Of a stretch of 64,000 nt of DNA, positions 35,941 through 44,735 are shown piece after piece (the first letter of the stretch is position 1; every line of letters begins with the position of its first letter). Position numbers and translations under genes: made by a program. The DNA is taken from NCBI GenBank assembly GCA_004210455.1, contig SEFA01000006.1, positions 62,001-126,000 on the forward strand, read 5' to 3'. The notes below the pieces were generated by a model. That model searched no databases and was not told where the DNA came from. It saw only the letters and a list, made by a program, of their open reading frames with translations. The DNA comes from Rubrivivax sp. (GTDB taxonomy: Bacteria > Pseudomonadota > Gammaproteobacteria > Burkholderiales > Burkholderiaceae_C).

Positions 35941-37623
35941 TCAGTCGCGGGCGTAGATGTCCACGTCCTTGGTTTCGCGCACGAACAGCAGGCCGATCAC
36001 CAGGGTGAGCGCGGCGATGCCGATCGGGTACCAGAGGCCGTGATAGATGTTGCCGTTCTGCGCCACCATCGCGAAGCTGATGGAGGGCAGCAGACCGCCG
36101 AACCAGCCGTTGCCGATGTGGTACGGCAGGCTCATCGAGGTGTAGCGGATCCGGGTCGGGAACAGTTCCACCAGCATCGCGGCGATCGGGCCGTAGACCA
36201 TGGTCACGTACAGCACCAGCACCGCGAGGATCGCGATCACCAGCGGCGTGTTGACCTTGGCCGGGTCGGCCTTGGCCGGGTAGCCCGCGGCCTTCATCGC
36301 ATCAGCCAGTTCCTTCTTGAACGCGGCGATCTTCTTCGCGCTGTCCTCGTCGAACTTGTGGCCGCCGGCGGTCAGCGTGGCGGTGGGCGCCTCGATGACC
36401 TTCTCGCCGATCTTGACCTGGCCGGAACCGGCCGCGCCGGACACGGTCTCATAGTTCGCCGCGGCTTGCGCCAGGGCGCGCTTGGCGATGTCGCACGGCG
36501 TCGTGAAGTCCACGTCGCGCGCGATCGGGCTGCCCTGGAAGGAGCACTGCGCCGGATCGGTCGTCAGCGTGATCTGCGCGGTTTCCTGCGCCCGGGCCAG
36601 GTCCGGGTTGGCCGCGTTGGTCAGCGCCTTGAACAGCGGGAAGTAGGTCAGGATCGCCAGCAGCAGGCCCGCCATGATGATCGGCTTGCGGCCGATCTTG
36701 TCGGACAGCGTGCCGAACACGACGAAGAACGGCGTGCCGATCAGCAGCGCGACGGCCACCATGATGTTGGCCGCGGCCGGATCGACCTTGACCACGCTCT
36801 GCAGGAAGAACAGCGCGTAGAACTGGCCCGTGTACCAGACCACGCCCTGGCCGGCCACCAGGCCGAACAGCGCCAGCAGCACGACCTTCAGGTTCTTCCA
36901 CTGGCCGAAGGATTCGGACAGCGGCGCCTTGGAGGTCTTGCCCTCGGACTTCATCTTCTGGAAGGCGGGCGACTCGTTCATCGACAGCCGGATCCACACG
37001 CTGATGGCCAGCAGCAGGATGGACACGATGAACGGGATGCGCCAGCCCCAGGCCGCGAAGGTCGCCTCGCCGAGCGCCGTGCGGGTGCCCAGGATGACGA
37101 TCAGCGACAGGAACAGGCCCAGCGTCGCCGTGGTCTGGATCCACGAGGTGTACGCGCCGCGCTTGCCGTGCGGGGCGTGCTCGGCGACGTAGGTCGCGGC
37201 GCCGCCGTATTCACCGCCCAGTGCCAGGCCTTGCAGCAGGCGCAGGCCGACCAGGATCACCGCCGCGGCGGGACCGATGGTGTCGTAGGTGGGCAGCACG
37301 CCGACGATGAAGGTCGACAGGCCCATGATCAGGATGGTCACCAGGAAGGTGTACTTGCGTCCGATCATGTCGCCGAGACGGCCGAACACCAGCGCGCCGA
37401 ACGGACGCACGATGAACCCGGCGGCGAAGGCCATCAGCGACGCGATGAACTGCGCCGTCGGATCCAGGCCGGTGAAGAACTGCTTGCCGATGATCGCGGC
37501 GAGCGAGCCGTACAGGTAGAAGTCGTACCACTCGAACACCGTGCCCAGTGAAGAGGCGAAGATGACCTTCTTCTCTTCGGCCGTCATCGGCGCATTGGTG
37601 GTCACTGCGCTTGCAGTTGCCAT
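35941..37623 (-). CDS. MHS-family MFS transporter (560 aa)
   Basis: Metabolite:H+ symporter type (ProP/ShiA/KgtP relatives): SSLGTVFEWYDFYLYGSLA at TM1, RPFGALVFGRLGDMIGRKYTF in the loop 2-3 signature, and GGEYGGAATYVAEHAP. It is about 110 residues longer than E. coli members because of a hydrophilic insert (about 345-455, with CSFQGSPIARDVDFTTPC and a charged helix) before the last membrane segments. Substrate, probably a carboxylate or aromatic acid, is unknown. ATG 37623 is followed by a Thr/Ala-rich cytoplasmic N-terminus. Confidence 0.9.
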   Translation of the reverse strand: MATASAVTTNAPMTAEEKKVIFASSLGTVFEWYDFYLYGSLAAIIGKQFFTGLDPTAQFIASLMAFAAGFIVRPFGALVFGRLGDMIGRKYTFLVTILIMGLSTFIVGVLPTYDTIGPAAAVILVGLRLLQGLALGGEYGGAATYVAEHAPHGKRGAYTSWIQTTATLGLFLSLIVILGTRTALGEATFAAWGWRIPFIVSILLLAISVWIRLSMNESPAFQKMKSEGKTSKAPLSESFGQWKNLKVVLLALFGLVAGQGVVWYTGQFYALFFLQSVVKVDPAAANIMVAVALLIGTPFFVVFGTLSDKIGRKPIIMAGLLLAILTYFPLFKALTNAANPDLARAQETAQITLTTDPAQCSFQGSPIARDVDFTTPCDIAKRALAQAAANYETVSGAAGSGQVKIGEKVIEAPTATLTAGGHKFDEDSAKKIAAFKKELADAMKAAGYPAKADPAKVNTPLVIAILAVLVLYVTMVYGPIAAMLVELFPTRIRYTSMSLPYHIGNGWFGGLLPSISFAMVAQNGNIYHGLWYPIGIAALTLVIGLLFVRETKDVDIYARD

Positions 37624-37842
37624 GGGATTGTCTCCTCGGGATTCCCAGGGCCATCGACCGATGGCCCTTGGGAGGCGACTATCCGAGCGCGCTCTGACCC
37701 GTTTCTGACGACTTGCTTGCCTCTGGCTGACAAACCCGGGTCGAACCCTTGCTTCGGTTTTCTCGATGCGGAATTTCGGCGCCTGTGCGCCGCAGCAAAG
37801 GGTATGTCCCTACGGCGACATTCGAGGAGCGCGCGCCTGCGC

Positions 37843-38484
37843 TCAGTCGCGCCGCACGCCCACCGGCAAGGTCCTCGCCAGGTCCCACGCGGGACCATCG
37901 AACCACGCGTCGCCGTCGAGATAGCCGGTGAGCATGTCGATCGCGTCGAGCCCCCAGAACAGCTTGTCGTCGACGGCCATCGTCGGCACGCCGAAGACGC
38001 CGCGCACGACGGCGGCGTCGGTGGCTCCACGCAGCGAGGTCTTGACCTCGGCCGAGGCTGGATCGCGCATCGGCGCGAGCTCCGCCGTCAGTTCGGCAAG
38101 CCGCTGCGGATCGGCTGCGTCGAGGCCGCCGCGCCAGACGTGGTGGAAGACGCGTTCGACCGCATAACGGCCCGGCGTCTGCCCCACCGGCGCGGTGGCC
38201 CACAGCAGGCGCAGCAGCGGCAAGGGGTTGAAGGGGTGCGCGGCCGGCAGATCCAGCGGCACGCCGAGCCGATGACCAAGCCACGATACCTGGCGGTAGG
38301 TCCAGTCGCGCTTGCCAGGAATCTCCGCGGGTCCCTTGTTGTCGAGCGACTTCAGCAGGGCGCCGAAGAGGATGGGGATGTAGCGGACCGCAACGCTGCG
38401 ACCGGCCAGCGCCTCGGGCAGCCGCTCGAAGGCGAGCGCCGCGTAGGGCGAGATCGGGTCGAAGTAGAAGTCGATCGTGACCAT
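37843..38484 (-). CDS. 2-hydroxychromene-2-carboxylate isomerase family protein (213 aa)
   Basis: DsbA-like thioredoxin-fold, kappa-class GST relative (NahD type). DFYFDPISPYAALAFERLP carries the Ser-Pro-Tyr that replaces CxxC and activates glutathione; RGVFGVPTMAVDDKLFWGLDAIDML is the C-terminal family block. It may isomerise aromatic degradation intermediates, but no naphthalene-type pathway genes are nearby. Last gene of a three-gene minus-strand operon (ybaK-DUF1289-this), 11 bp after DUF1289. Confidence 0.9.
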   Translation of the reverse strand: MVTIDFYFDPISPYAALAFERLPEALAGRSVAVRYIPILFGALLKSLDNKGPAEIPGKRDWTYRQVSWLGHRLGVPLDLPAAHPFNPLPLLRLLWATAPVGQTPGRYAVERVFHHVWRGGLDAADPQRLAELTAELAPMRDPASAEVKTSLRGATDAAVVRGVFGVPTMAVDDKLFWGLDAIDMLTGYLDGDAWFDGPAWDLARTLPVGVRRD

Positions 38485-38495
38485 CGCGGCTCCGT

Positions 38496-38762
38496 TCAGG
38501 CCTTGGGCATCGGCTCGGTGGCGAGCGCCCCGTGCGAGGCCAGCAGCGCGCGCCGCTCGGGCAGCAGGTTGAGCAGCCGGATCCGCGACTCATCGTCGGA
38601 CTTGCTCCAGCCGGCGATCTCGGGAATCGTGCGCGCGCAACCGCGGCACAGCGCGGTGGGCTCATGCATCTTGCAGATGTTGATGCACGGCGAAGCGACG
38701 CGCCCTTCCGGCGTGCGCGCGACGTTGTCGGCGGTCACGGGCGCCAAGGTCGACGTGCTCAC
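38496..38762 (-). CDS. DUF1289 family protein (88 aa)
   Basis: Small protein with the family motif SPCINICKM...LCRGCARTIPEIAGW; four cysteines could bind zinc or an iron-sulfur centre. GTG start overlaps the ybaK stop (GTGA), so translation is coupled. Function not established. Confidence 0.92.
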   Translation of the reverse strand: MSTSTLAPVTADNVARTPEGRVASPCINICKMHEPTALCRGCARTIPEIAGWSKSDDESRIRLLNLLPERRALLASHGALATEPMPKA

Positions 38763-39340
38763 GATTGCGCCACCTCTATCACCGGCGCGCCAGTCAGCGC
38801 GACCAGTTGCTGCGGCGACATCAGGAACACGCCGTTCGGATGACCGGCCGCGGCCCAGATCGCGTCGAAGCGGAACAGCTCCTGGTCGATGAACAGCTGC
38901 GGGTGGACGCCCTCCTCCGCCGGCTGGAAGCCGAGCGGGGACACGCCGCCGATGGAGAAGCCGGTGCGCGCCTTCACATAGTCGGCGTCGGCGCGGCCGA
39001 GCTTGCCGGTGTGGGCTTCGAGCTTGCGCTCGTCGACGCGCTTGTCGCCGGAGGCGATCACCAGCACGGCCGAGCCGTCGGCCTTGCGCCTGAACACGAC
39101 GCTCTTGGCGATCTGCCCCAGCGCGACGCCGAGGGCGTCGGCCGCCTCCTGCGAACTGCGTGCCGAGACCTCGAGCCAGCGCGGCTCGTGTTCATGGGAC
39201 AACGCGCGCAAGGCGGCGCGCACGCGCTGGAAGCCGTCGGGACGGGCAGCGTCGACCGTTGCAGGGATCGATGCAGGGATCGCTGCAGGAGTGGCCGCCG
39301 GATCTGCTGCGGACGTCGCGGGGGAAGTCGTGTCGCTCAT
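38759..39340 (-). CDS. YbaK/EbsC-type aminoacyl-tRNA deacylase (193 aa)
   Basis: ProX/YbaK fold editing protein thought to hydrolyse mischarged aminoacyl-tRNA (Cys-tRNA-Pro in the type member). Core motifs: QIAKSVVFRRKADGSAVLVIASGDKRVDERKL and FSIGGVSPLGF, with an Ile/Ala/Thr-rich N-terminal extension of ~45 residues. ATG 39340 is used; an ATG at 39349 is possible. First gene of the operon with DUF1289 and the isomerase; divergent from the LysR gene. Confidence 0.88.
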   Translation of the reverse strand: MSDTTSPATSAADPAATPAAIPASIPATVDAARPDGFQRVRAALRALSHEHEPRWLEVSARSSQEAADALGVALGQIAKSVVFRRKADGSAVLVIASGDKRVDERKLEAHTGKLGRADADYVKARTGFSIGGVSPLGFQPAEEGVHPQLFIDQELFRFDAIWAAAGHPNGVFLMSPQQLVALTGAPVIEVAQS

Positions 39341-39480
39341 GCCGCGCATTGTGCCAAGGCTCCTGTGCGCGGTCGGCGCATCGGCGCATGACCGCAACCC
39401 GCGCACGTCGCCGTGGCGCGAAGGTATGGTGCGAAGGTCCCCGTCCCGGCGGGACGTCCCGCATCACCGGAGATCGAGTC

Positions 39481-40449
39481 GTGGAACTGCGTCAGCTGAG
39501 GTACCTGATCGGCGTCGCCGACGCCGGCAGCCTGCTGAAGGCGTCCAAGCTGCTGCATCTGGCGCAGCCGGCGCTCGGGCAGCACATCGTGGCGCTGGAG
39601 GAGGAACTCGGCGCGACGCTGTTCGTCCGCTCCAGCCGCGGCATGGCGCTGACCGACAACGGCCGGCGCTTCGTCGAGCATGCGCGCAAGGTGCTGGCGG
39701 AACTCGAGGCCGCCAAGGCGTCGGTCCAGGCCGAAGGACAGCTCCTCACCGGCGAGGTCATCCTGGGCCTGCCCACGACCGTCGCGCTGGCGGCGACGGT
39801 GCCGCTGCTGCGTCTGGTGCGCACGCGGCTGCCGCTGGTGCGGCTGCGCATCGTCGAGAGCCACAGCGGCTTCCTGCGCGAGTGGCTGCAGGCGGGGCGC
39901 CTGGAACTCAGCATCCTCTTCGAGGACCGCCAGGAGCCGTGGCTGTCGCAGCGCCAGCTGTTGACGGAGCAGCTGGTCCTCGTGGGCGCCGCGAGCGCTG
40001 CGGGCCCTGCCGGTTCCGGTGCCGGGACGCCATCCATGCCGCGCGAGGTCTCGCTGCGCGAACTGAGCCGCCTGCCGATGATCCTGCCCAATACCGAGCA
40101 CGGCCTGCGCCGCATCATCGACGCGGCCTGCCGCGCGAACGGCGTGGCGCTCGATGTCGTGGCCGAGATCGACTCGCTGCCCGCGGTGAAGACGGCCGTG
40201 GCTGCGGGCCTGGCGTACACGATTCTCTCGCCGGGCTCGGTCAGCGAGGAGCTGCGACAGGGTCAGCTGCGCCAGGCCGTGATCCGCGATCCCGAGATCC
40301 GGCGGACCATCTGTAGCTGCTTCGCGCTGACGCGCTCGCCGGGTCCCGCCGCGCGCGCGGTAAGCGAGCTTGTCGATGAAGTGATCCGGGAACTGGTGCT
40401 GACCGGACAGTGGCCGGCGACGTTGGCAGGTCAGGCGCCCATGCCCTGA
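39481..40449 (+). CDS. LysR-family transcriptional regulator (322 aa)
   Basis: N-terminal winged helix-turn-helix (ELRQLRYLIGVADAGSLLKASKLLHLAQPALGQHIVALEEELG region), then a periplasmic-binding-like effector domain (GEVILGLPTTVALAATVPLL). GTG 39481 is chosen because it aligns with the family start and follows GGAG. Overall pattern resembles the NAC/CBL group. A typical target would be the divergent ybaK operon, 140 bp away; the effector is unknown. Confidence 0.93.
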   Translation: MELRQLRYLIGVADAGSLLKASKLLHLAQPALGQHIVALEEELGATLFVRSSRGMALTDNGRRFVEHARKVLAELEAAKASVQAEGQLLTGEVILGLPTTVALAATVPLLRLVRTRLPLVRLRIVESHSGFLREWLQAGRLELSILFEDRQEPWLSQRQLLTEQLVLVGAASAAGPAGSGAGTPSMPREVSLRELSRLPMILPNTEHGLRRIIDAACRANGVALDVVAEIDSLPAVKTAVAAGLAYTILSPGSVSEELRQGQLRQAVIRDPEIRRTICSCFALTRSPGPAARAVSELVDEVIRELVLTGQWPATLAGQAPMP

Positions 40450-40481
40450 GGCGTCGACGCCATCGGCCCAAGAGGCGCGCC

Positions 40482-42434
40482 TCATCGCCCCGCGCCCGCG
40501 GGCCTGGTCGTGGTCCTGGTCCTGGCATTGCGCAGGAAGAAGCCGAGCACCAACAGCAGCACGAGCACCTGCGCCGTCAGGCCGAACACCGACGGATAGA
40601 TGCCCAGGACTTCGAGGCGCGGCGAGGACAGCGCACTCGGCGCGATCCATCCCGCTTCCTGCAACGCGGCGATGCCCTTGCCGGTCAGGACGACGGCCAG
40701 GACGGCCACCAGCCACGAGCTCACCGAGAAGAACGTCCCGATCGGCAGCCGGGCGCTGTAGCGGAGCAGGAGCACCGTGATGACCACCAGGCAGAGCACG
40801 CCCACGCCCAGCCCTGCCAGGATCGCGCCGTCATTGCCCTGGCCCCAGAGCGCCGCGTAGAACAGGATGGTCTCGAAGACTTCGCGGTACACCGCCACGA
40901 AAGCCAGCGCGAACAGGAAGAAGGCGGAGCGGCGGCCCAGCGCCGCGGACATGCGCTCGCGCAGGTAGGCCTGCCATTGGCCGGCCACGCTCTTCTGATG
41001 CATCCAGACGCCGACGCTCAGCAGCACGACGGCGGCGAACAGGCTCGACAGCCCTTCCGTCACCTCGCGATTGGCGCCGCTGATCGAGATCGCATAGGTC
41101 GCGACGGCCCACGTCACGCCACCCGCGGCGAGTGCGCTGATCCAGCCTGCATGGACATACCGCAGCACGTCCGGACGTTGGGCCTGTCGCAGGAAGGCGA
41201 TCATCGCGACGACGACGAGCAGGGCCTCGATGCCTTCGCGCAGCAGGATGGTCAGGCTGCCGAAGAACGCCGCCGTCGCGTCGGCGCCCGAAGCGCCCAG
41301 CACCTGGTCCGCATCGTTGAAGAGGCCGTCGATGCGCGCGGCGGCCGCTTCGACGTCCTGGACCGGGGCCTGGGCGGCGATCAGGGAGCGGTACTGGCCC
41401 ATCGCCACTTCGATCTGATCCTTCAGCGCGCCTTCGCGGGCCGCCAGCGCCTGCTCATAGGGTTCGACGCCGTCCAGGTAGGACGACAACGCCAGCTCGG
41501 CGGCCTCCTTGGGATGGCCCGCGTTGAACGCGGCGACGCTCTCGTGCAGCCGATCGCGCGCCAGGGTGAGGCGGTTCGCGCGGGGTGTGACCAGCGCCTC
41601 GGGCTGCGCATGGAGGTGGGCCATCGTCGCGGCGGCCTGGTCTTCGCCGAGCAGGCCGGCGAGCTCGGCTTCCGTCAGGCGGACGAAGTGGTCCATCCCG
41701 GTCACCGCATCGCGGACCTTCTGCGATTCCTTCCAGAGCTGTTGTCCCTGCTCGCGCTGCCTGTCGTCGTGCGCGAAGCTGCCCAGATATGTCGCCACCG
41801 CCCATCGATCCGCTTCGGAGAGCTGACCGAACGCCGGCATGGCCGTTCCCGCGATCCCCTGGCTCACGGCCTGATAGAGCGCGAAGACGCTGCGCTGACG
41901 CGCGCGGTCGCGGTCGGTAAACGCGATCGGCTTGGGATCGATCTGCTTGGCCAGCGGGCCGTCGCCGTGGCCCGACGCGCCGTGGCAGGACGCGCAATTC
42001 GCCGCGTAGACGGAGGCGCCCAGCTTCAGGTCGGGCAGCGCCGTCGGGGCGAGCGGCACCGGGTAGACCGCGATCAGATGATTGGCCAAGGCCTTGGCCA
42101 GGCCGCCGACCCTGGTCACGTCGGACTTGGCGGCGATTTCCGATTGAAGGACTTCGGTCTCGCGCAGCAGCGCAGCGCGTTCGGGCTTGTCCTCCAGCGC
42201 GGCGATCTTGTCGTGCGCGGTCTGCGCGAACTCCCGCATCTCGTCGTACTCGGACTGCGCCACGATCTTGCCGTCCTGCACCGCGCCCGCGTAGTCGACC
42301 GCCAGGTAGTCGAGGATCTGCCACACGCGCCGCACGTCGGCTTCCGCCGCGCTCGCCGTGGCGCCCATGGCCAGGCCGAAGAGGATCAGGGCAGCGGAGA
42401 GGATCTTGCGCACGATGCGGAGGGCGGTTGACAC
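40482..42434 (-). CDS. FTR1-family iron permease fused to cytochrome c (650 aa)
   Basis: Signal peptide, then a helical segment and a c-type cytochrome domain with the haem motif CASCHG (about residue 150) and axial-Met region GTAMPAFG. The C-terminal ~260 residues hold seven membrane segments with both FTR1 iron-binding motifs: REGIEALLVVVA and REVFETILFYAAL. The protein presumably couples periplasmic Fe2+ oxidation or electron transfer to high-affinity iron uptake, as in cytochrome-FTR1 or EfeU-type systems. Divergent from a CoA-transferase gene. Confidence 0.93.
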   Translation of the reverse strand: MSTALRIVRKILSAALILFGLAMGATASAAEADVRRVWQILDYLAVDYAGAVQDGKIVAQSEYDEMREFAQTAHDKIAALEDKPERAALLRETEVLQSEIAAKSDVTRVGGLAKALANHLIAVYPVPLAPTALPDLKLGASVYAANCASCHGASGHGDGPLAKQIDPKPIAFTDRDRARQRSVFALYQAVSQGIAGTAMPAFGQLSEADRWAVATYLGSFAHDDRQREQGQQLWKESQKVRDAVTGMDHFVRLTEAELAGLLGEDQAAATMAHLHAQPEALVTPRANRLTLARDRLHESVAAFNAGHPKEAAELALSSYLDGVEPYEQALAAREGALKDQIEVAMGQYRSLIAAQAPVQDVEAAAARIDGLFNDADQVLGASGADATAAFFGSLTILLREGIEALLVVVAMIAFLRQAQRPDVLRYVHAGWISALAAGGVTWAVATYAISISGANREVTEGLSSLFAAVVLLSVGVWMHQKSVAGQWQAYLRERMSAALGRRSAFFLFALAFVAVYREVFETILFYAALWGQGNDGAILAGLGVGVLCLVVITVLLLRYSARLPIGTFFSVSSWLVAVLAVVLTGKGIAALQEAGWIAPSALSSPRLEVLGIYPSVFGLTAQVLVLLLVLGFFLRNARTRTTTRPAGAGR

Positions 42435-42502
42435 AGGGGCCCAGTATGTCCGGCTACCGGGCCGGAAGGTTTCAGCAAGCTTGCAAGGCTTGACCTTCGT
42501 CA

Positions 42503-42534
42503 GGGTCTTCGTCGGGTCTTCGCGAGGGTCTTCG
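42503..42534. repeat. Three GGGTCTTCG direct repeats in the FTR1 upstream region
   Basis: GGGTCTTCG occurs three times at 42503, 42514 and 42526, 11-12 bp apart, which is about one helical turn, with a related ACCTTCG just before (42493-42499). They sit 69-100 bp upstream of the FTR1 start and on the other side of the CoA-transferase start. They look like an array of activator or repressor half-sites. Confidence 0.55.
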
Positions 42535-42650
42535 CGTGGAGACCGCGGCGGCGCCGCTAGTCCGGATCCGACTAGCGCCTAACCGACATCCGTATTTCCC
42601 AGCGAAGGCGAGCGTCCTTAGGCTGCTTCCCCATGAAAGGAAGCGCCTCC

Positions 42651-43817
42651 ATGAGTTCTCCGCAGTCCCTTCCCGACGAGCGCCAGCCGCTGTCGGACGT
42701 CCTCGTGATCGACCTGTCGCGGCTGGTGTCGGGCAACGTGCTGACGCATGTGCTCGCCGATCTGGGCGCGTCGGTCGTGAAGATCGAATCGCCGGAACGC
42801 GGCGACGACCTGCGCGCCTGGCAGCGTCAGGGCGTGAGCACCTACTGGATGGAGTACAGCCGCAACAAGGACAGCGTCGCGCTGGACCTGCGCTCGGACG
42901 AGGGCATGGCCGCGCTGCGATCGCTGATCGCGCGGGCCGACATCCTGGTCGAAAACTTCCGGCCCGGCACGCTGGAAAAAATGGGCTTGGGATATGACGC
43001 GCTGCAGCGTCTCAATCCGAAGCTGATCGTCGTGCGCATCTCGGGTTGGGGCCAGACCGGTCCGTTCGCGAAGAAAGGCGGCTTCGGCTCGCTGATCGAG
43101 GCGATGAGCGGCTTCGCCGCCATGAACGGCCACGCGGACCGCCCGCCGGTGCTGCCGCCCTTCTCGCTCGCCGACTCGGTCGCCGGACTGCACGGCTCGA
43201 CCGTTGCGCTGGCCGCGCTGCATCGTCAGCGCGCGAACCCGTCGCCCACGGTCCAGGAGATCGACCTTTCGCTCTTCGAGCCGCTGTTCTCGATGCTCGG
43301 CCCGCAGGCCTCCGAGTTCCAGCTCACCGGCCAGGCGACGCAGCGCTCCGGCAGCCGCTCGCCGACGCATGCGCCCCGCAACGTCTACGCGACGAAGGAT
43401 GGACGCTGGGTCGCCTTGTCCGCCGGCATGGCGGGCACGCTGCAGCGGCTTTTCGCAGGCATCGGTCAGCCGGACGCGCTGAAGGACGAACGTTTCGCCA
43501 CGCACGAGGCGCGACTCGCCAACATCGATGCGCTCGACGACCTGATCCAGGGGCATCTGTCCACGCTCACGCTGGCCGAGGCACTGGTCTTCTTCGAGGA
43601 CCGCGACATCACCGCCGGCGAGGTCTGCGACATCGAGGACCTGCTCCGGCATCCGTATGTGCGGGAGCGCGAGCTGCTGCTGGACACGCCCACGCCGGAC
43701 GGCCGCACGGTGTCCGTGCACGCCGTGCCGTTCAAGATCAACGGCGCCCGGCCGCCCCTGCGTCGACCGGCCCCGGCCCTCGGCCAGGACAACGACAAGT
43801 GGCTGAAGGACCAATGA
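42651..43817 (+). CDS. CaiB/BaiF family (type III) CoA-transferase (388 aa)
   Basis: Transfers CoA between carboxylic acids. DVLVIDLSRLVSGNVLTHVLADLGASVVKIESPERGDD at the N-terminus, the ENFRPGTLEKMGLGYD block, and the catalytic Asp region (FSLADSVAGLHGSTVAL) match the family. ATG 42651 is chosen over 42633 because AAGGA precedes it by nine bases. It overlaps the next gene (CitE-like lyase) at ATGA. This pairing is that of itaconate or citramalate-type pathways (CoA transferase plus CoA-ester lyase), but the acid is unknown. Confidence 0.92.
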   Translation: MSSPQSLPDERQPLSDVLVIDLSRLVSGNVLTHVLADLGASVVKIESPERGDDLRAWQRQGVSTYWMEYSRNKDSVALDLRSDEGMAALRSLIARADILVENFRPGTLEKMGLGYDALQRLNPKLIVVRISGWGQTGPFAKKGGFGSLIEAMSGFAAMNGHADRPPVLPPFSLADSVAGLHGSTVALAALHRQRANPSPTVQEIDLSLFEPLFSMLGPQASEFQLTGQATQRSGSRSPTHAPRNVYATKDGRWVALSAGMAGTLQRLFAGIGQPDALKDERFATHEARLANIDALDDLIQGHLSTLTLAEALVFFEDRDITAGEVCDIEDLLRHPYVRERELLLDTPTPDGRTVSVHAVPFKINGARPPLRRPAPALGQDNDKWLKDQ

Positions 43818-44734
43818 TGAGCGATCCCGCCCATTGCGCCCCTCGCGCCCCTCGCGCCCCTCGCGCCTATCGCTCCTATCTCTTCGTCCCCGCCGACAAC
43901 GAGCGCCTGCTGCAGAGCGCGTTGAACAAGACGCCCGACGTCGTGATCCTGGATCTTGAGGACGGCGTGCATCCGAGCCGGAAGGTGGCCGCACGCGACG
44001 GCGTGGCCGCCGCGATCGCCCGCGTGGAGGCGGGCGGCAAGGCCGCCGCGGTGCGCATCAACGGCGCACTGGACACCGCCGTCGACGACCTGCGCGCCGC
44101 CGTGTCGCCGGGCCTGCGCCTGCTGGTGCTGCCGAAGGTCGAGCACGCGCGCGATGTGCAGTTGCTCGCCGGTGTCGTCGACGACCTCGAACGTGCCGCC
44201 GGCCTGCCCGCGGGCGAGGTCCGGTTCCTCCTCCAGATCGAGTCCGCCGTGGCGCTGCCCCGGCTCCACGAGATCGCCGCCTCGTCGCCGCGCGTGCAGT
44301 CGATGATGCTCGGCAGCGAGGACTTCTCGCTCGACGTCGGCGGCCTGCCGACGCCCCAGGCGCTGCTCACGCCCAGCCTGATGGTGCTGTACGCGGCCCG
44401 CGCGGCCGGCGTGCTGCCGGTCGGCTTCGTCGGCTCCATCGCGGATCTCGGCAGCGTCGAGGCATTCGAGGGCCTGCTGCAGGAAGCCCGCACGCTCGGC
44501 TTCCGCGGCGCGGTGGTCGTGCATCCGAAATTCGTCGATGCGATCAACGCCTGCTACACGCCAACACCCGAGCAGGTGGCGCAGGCGCGCGCCGTCATCG
44601 CCGCCTTCGCCGCCGCCGACCGCGACGGGCTCGGCGCGACCAAGCTCGGCGATCTGATGATCGACAAGCCTGTGGTGCTGCGCGCGAAGGCCCTGCTCAT
44701 CGAAGCCGGACTTGATCCCGCGGACAGGGGCTGA
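43817..44734 (+). CDS. HpcH/HpaI-family CoA-ester lyase, CitE-like (305 aa)
   Basis: TIM-barrel lyase that splits malyl-, citramalyl- or similar CoA esters. YRSYLFVPADNERLLQSALNKTPDVVILDLEDGVHPSRK has the Mg-binding region, and LQIESAVALPRLHEIA carries the catalytic Glu; GSEDFSLDVGG binds the second metal ligand Asp. ATG 43817 has AGGA six bases upstream; 43814 is also possible. The N-terminus contains an APRAPRAPRA repeat encoded by 9-bp tandem copies. It follows the CoA-transferase with overlap and is directly abutted by a decayed substrate-binding gene. Confidence 0.9.
   Translation: MSDPAHCAPRAPRAPRAYRSYLFVPADNERLLQSALNKTPDVVILDLEDGVHPSRKVAARDGVAAAIARVEAGGKAAAVRINGALDTAVDDLRAAVSPGLRLLVLPKVEHARDVQLLAGVVDDLERAAGLPAGEVRFLLQIESAVALPRLHEIAASSPRVQSMMLGSEDFSLDVGGLPTPQALLTPSLMVLYAARAAGVLPVGFVGSIADLGSVEAFEGLLQEARTLGFRGAVVVHPKFVDAINACYTPTPEQVAQARAVIAAFAAADRDGLGATKLGDLMIDKPVVLRAKALLIEAGLDPADRG
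43836..43862. repeat. 9-bp tandem repeat in the lyase N-terminus
   Basis: GCGCCCCTC occurs three times in a row, with a degenerate fourth copy (GCGCCTATC), encoding A-P-R repeats. The unit is in frame, so copy number can change without frameshift. Confidence 0.8.
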
Positions 44735-44735
44735 G

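Noticed and set aside
42491-42534. hrpII box in the repeated TTCG of the FTR1 upstream region
   Set aside because: The TTCG copies are 11-12 bp apart; none are separated by 16 bp.
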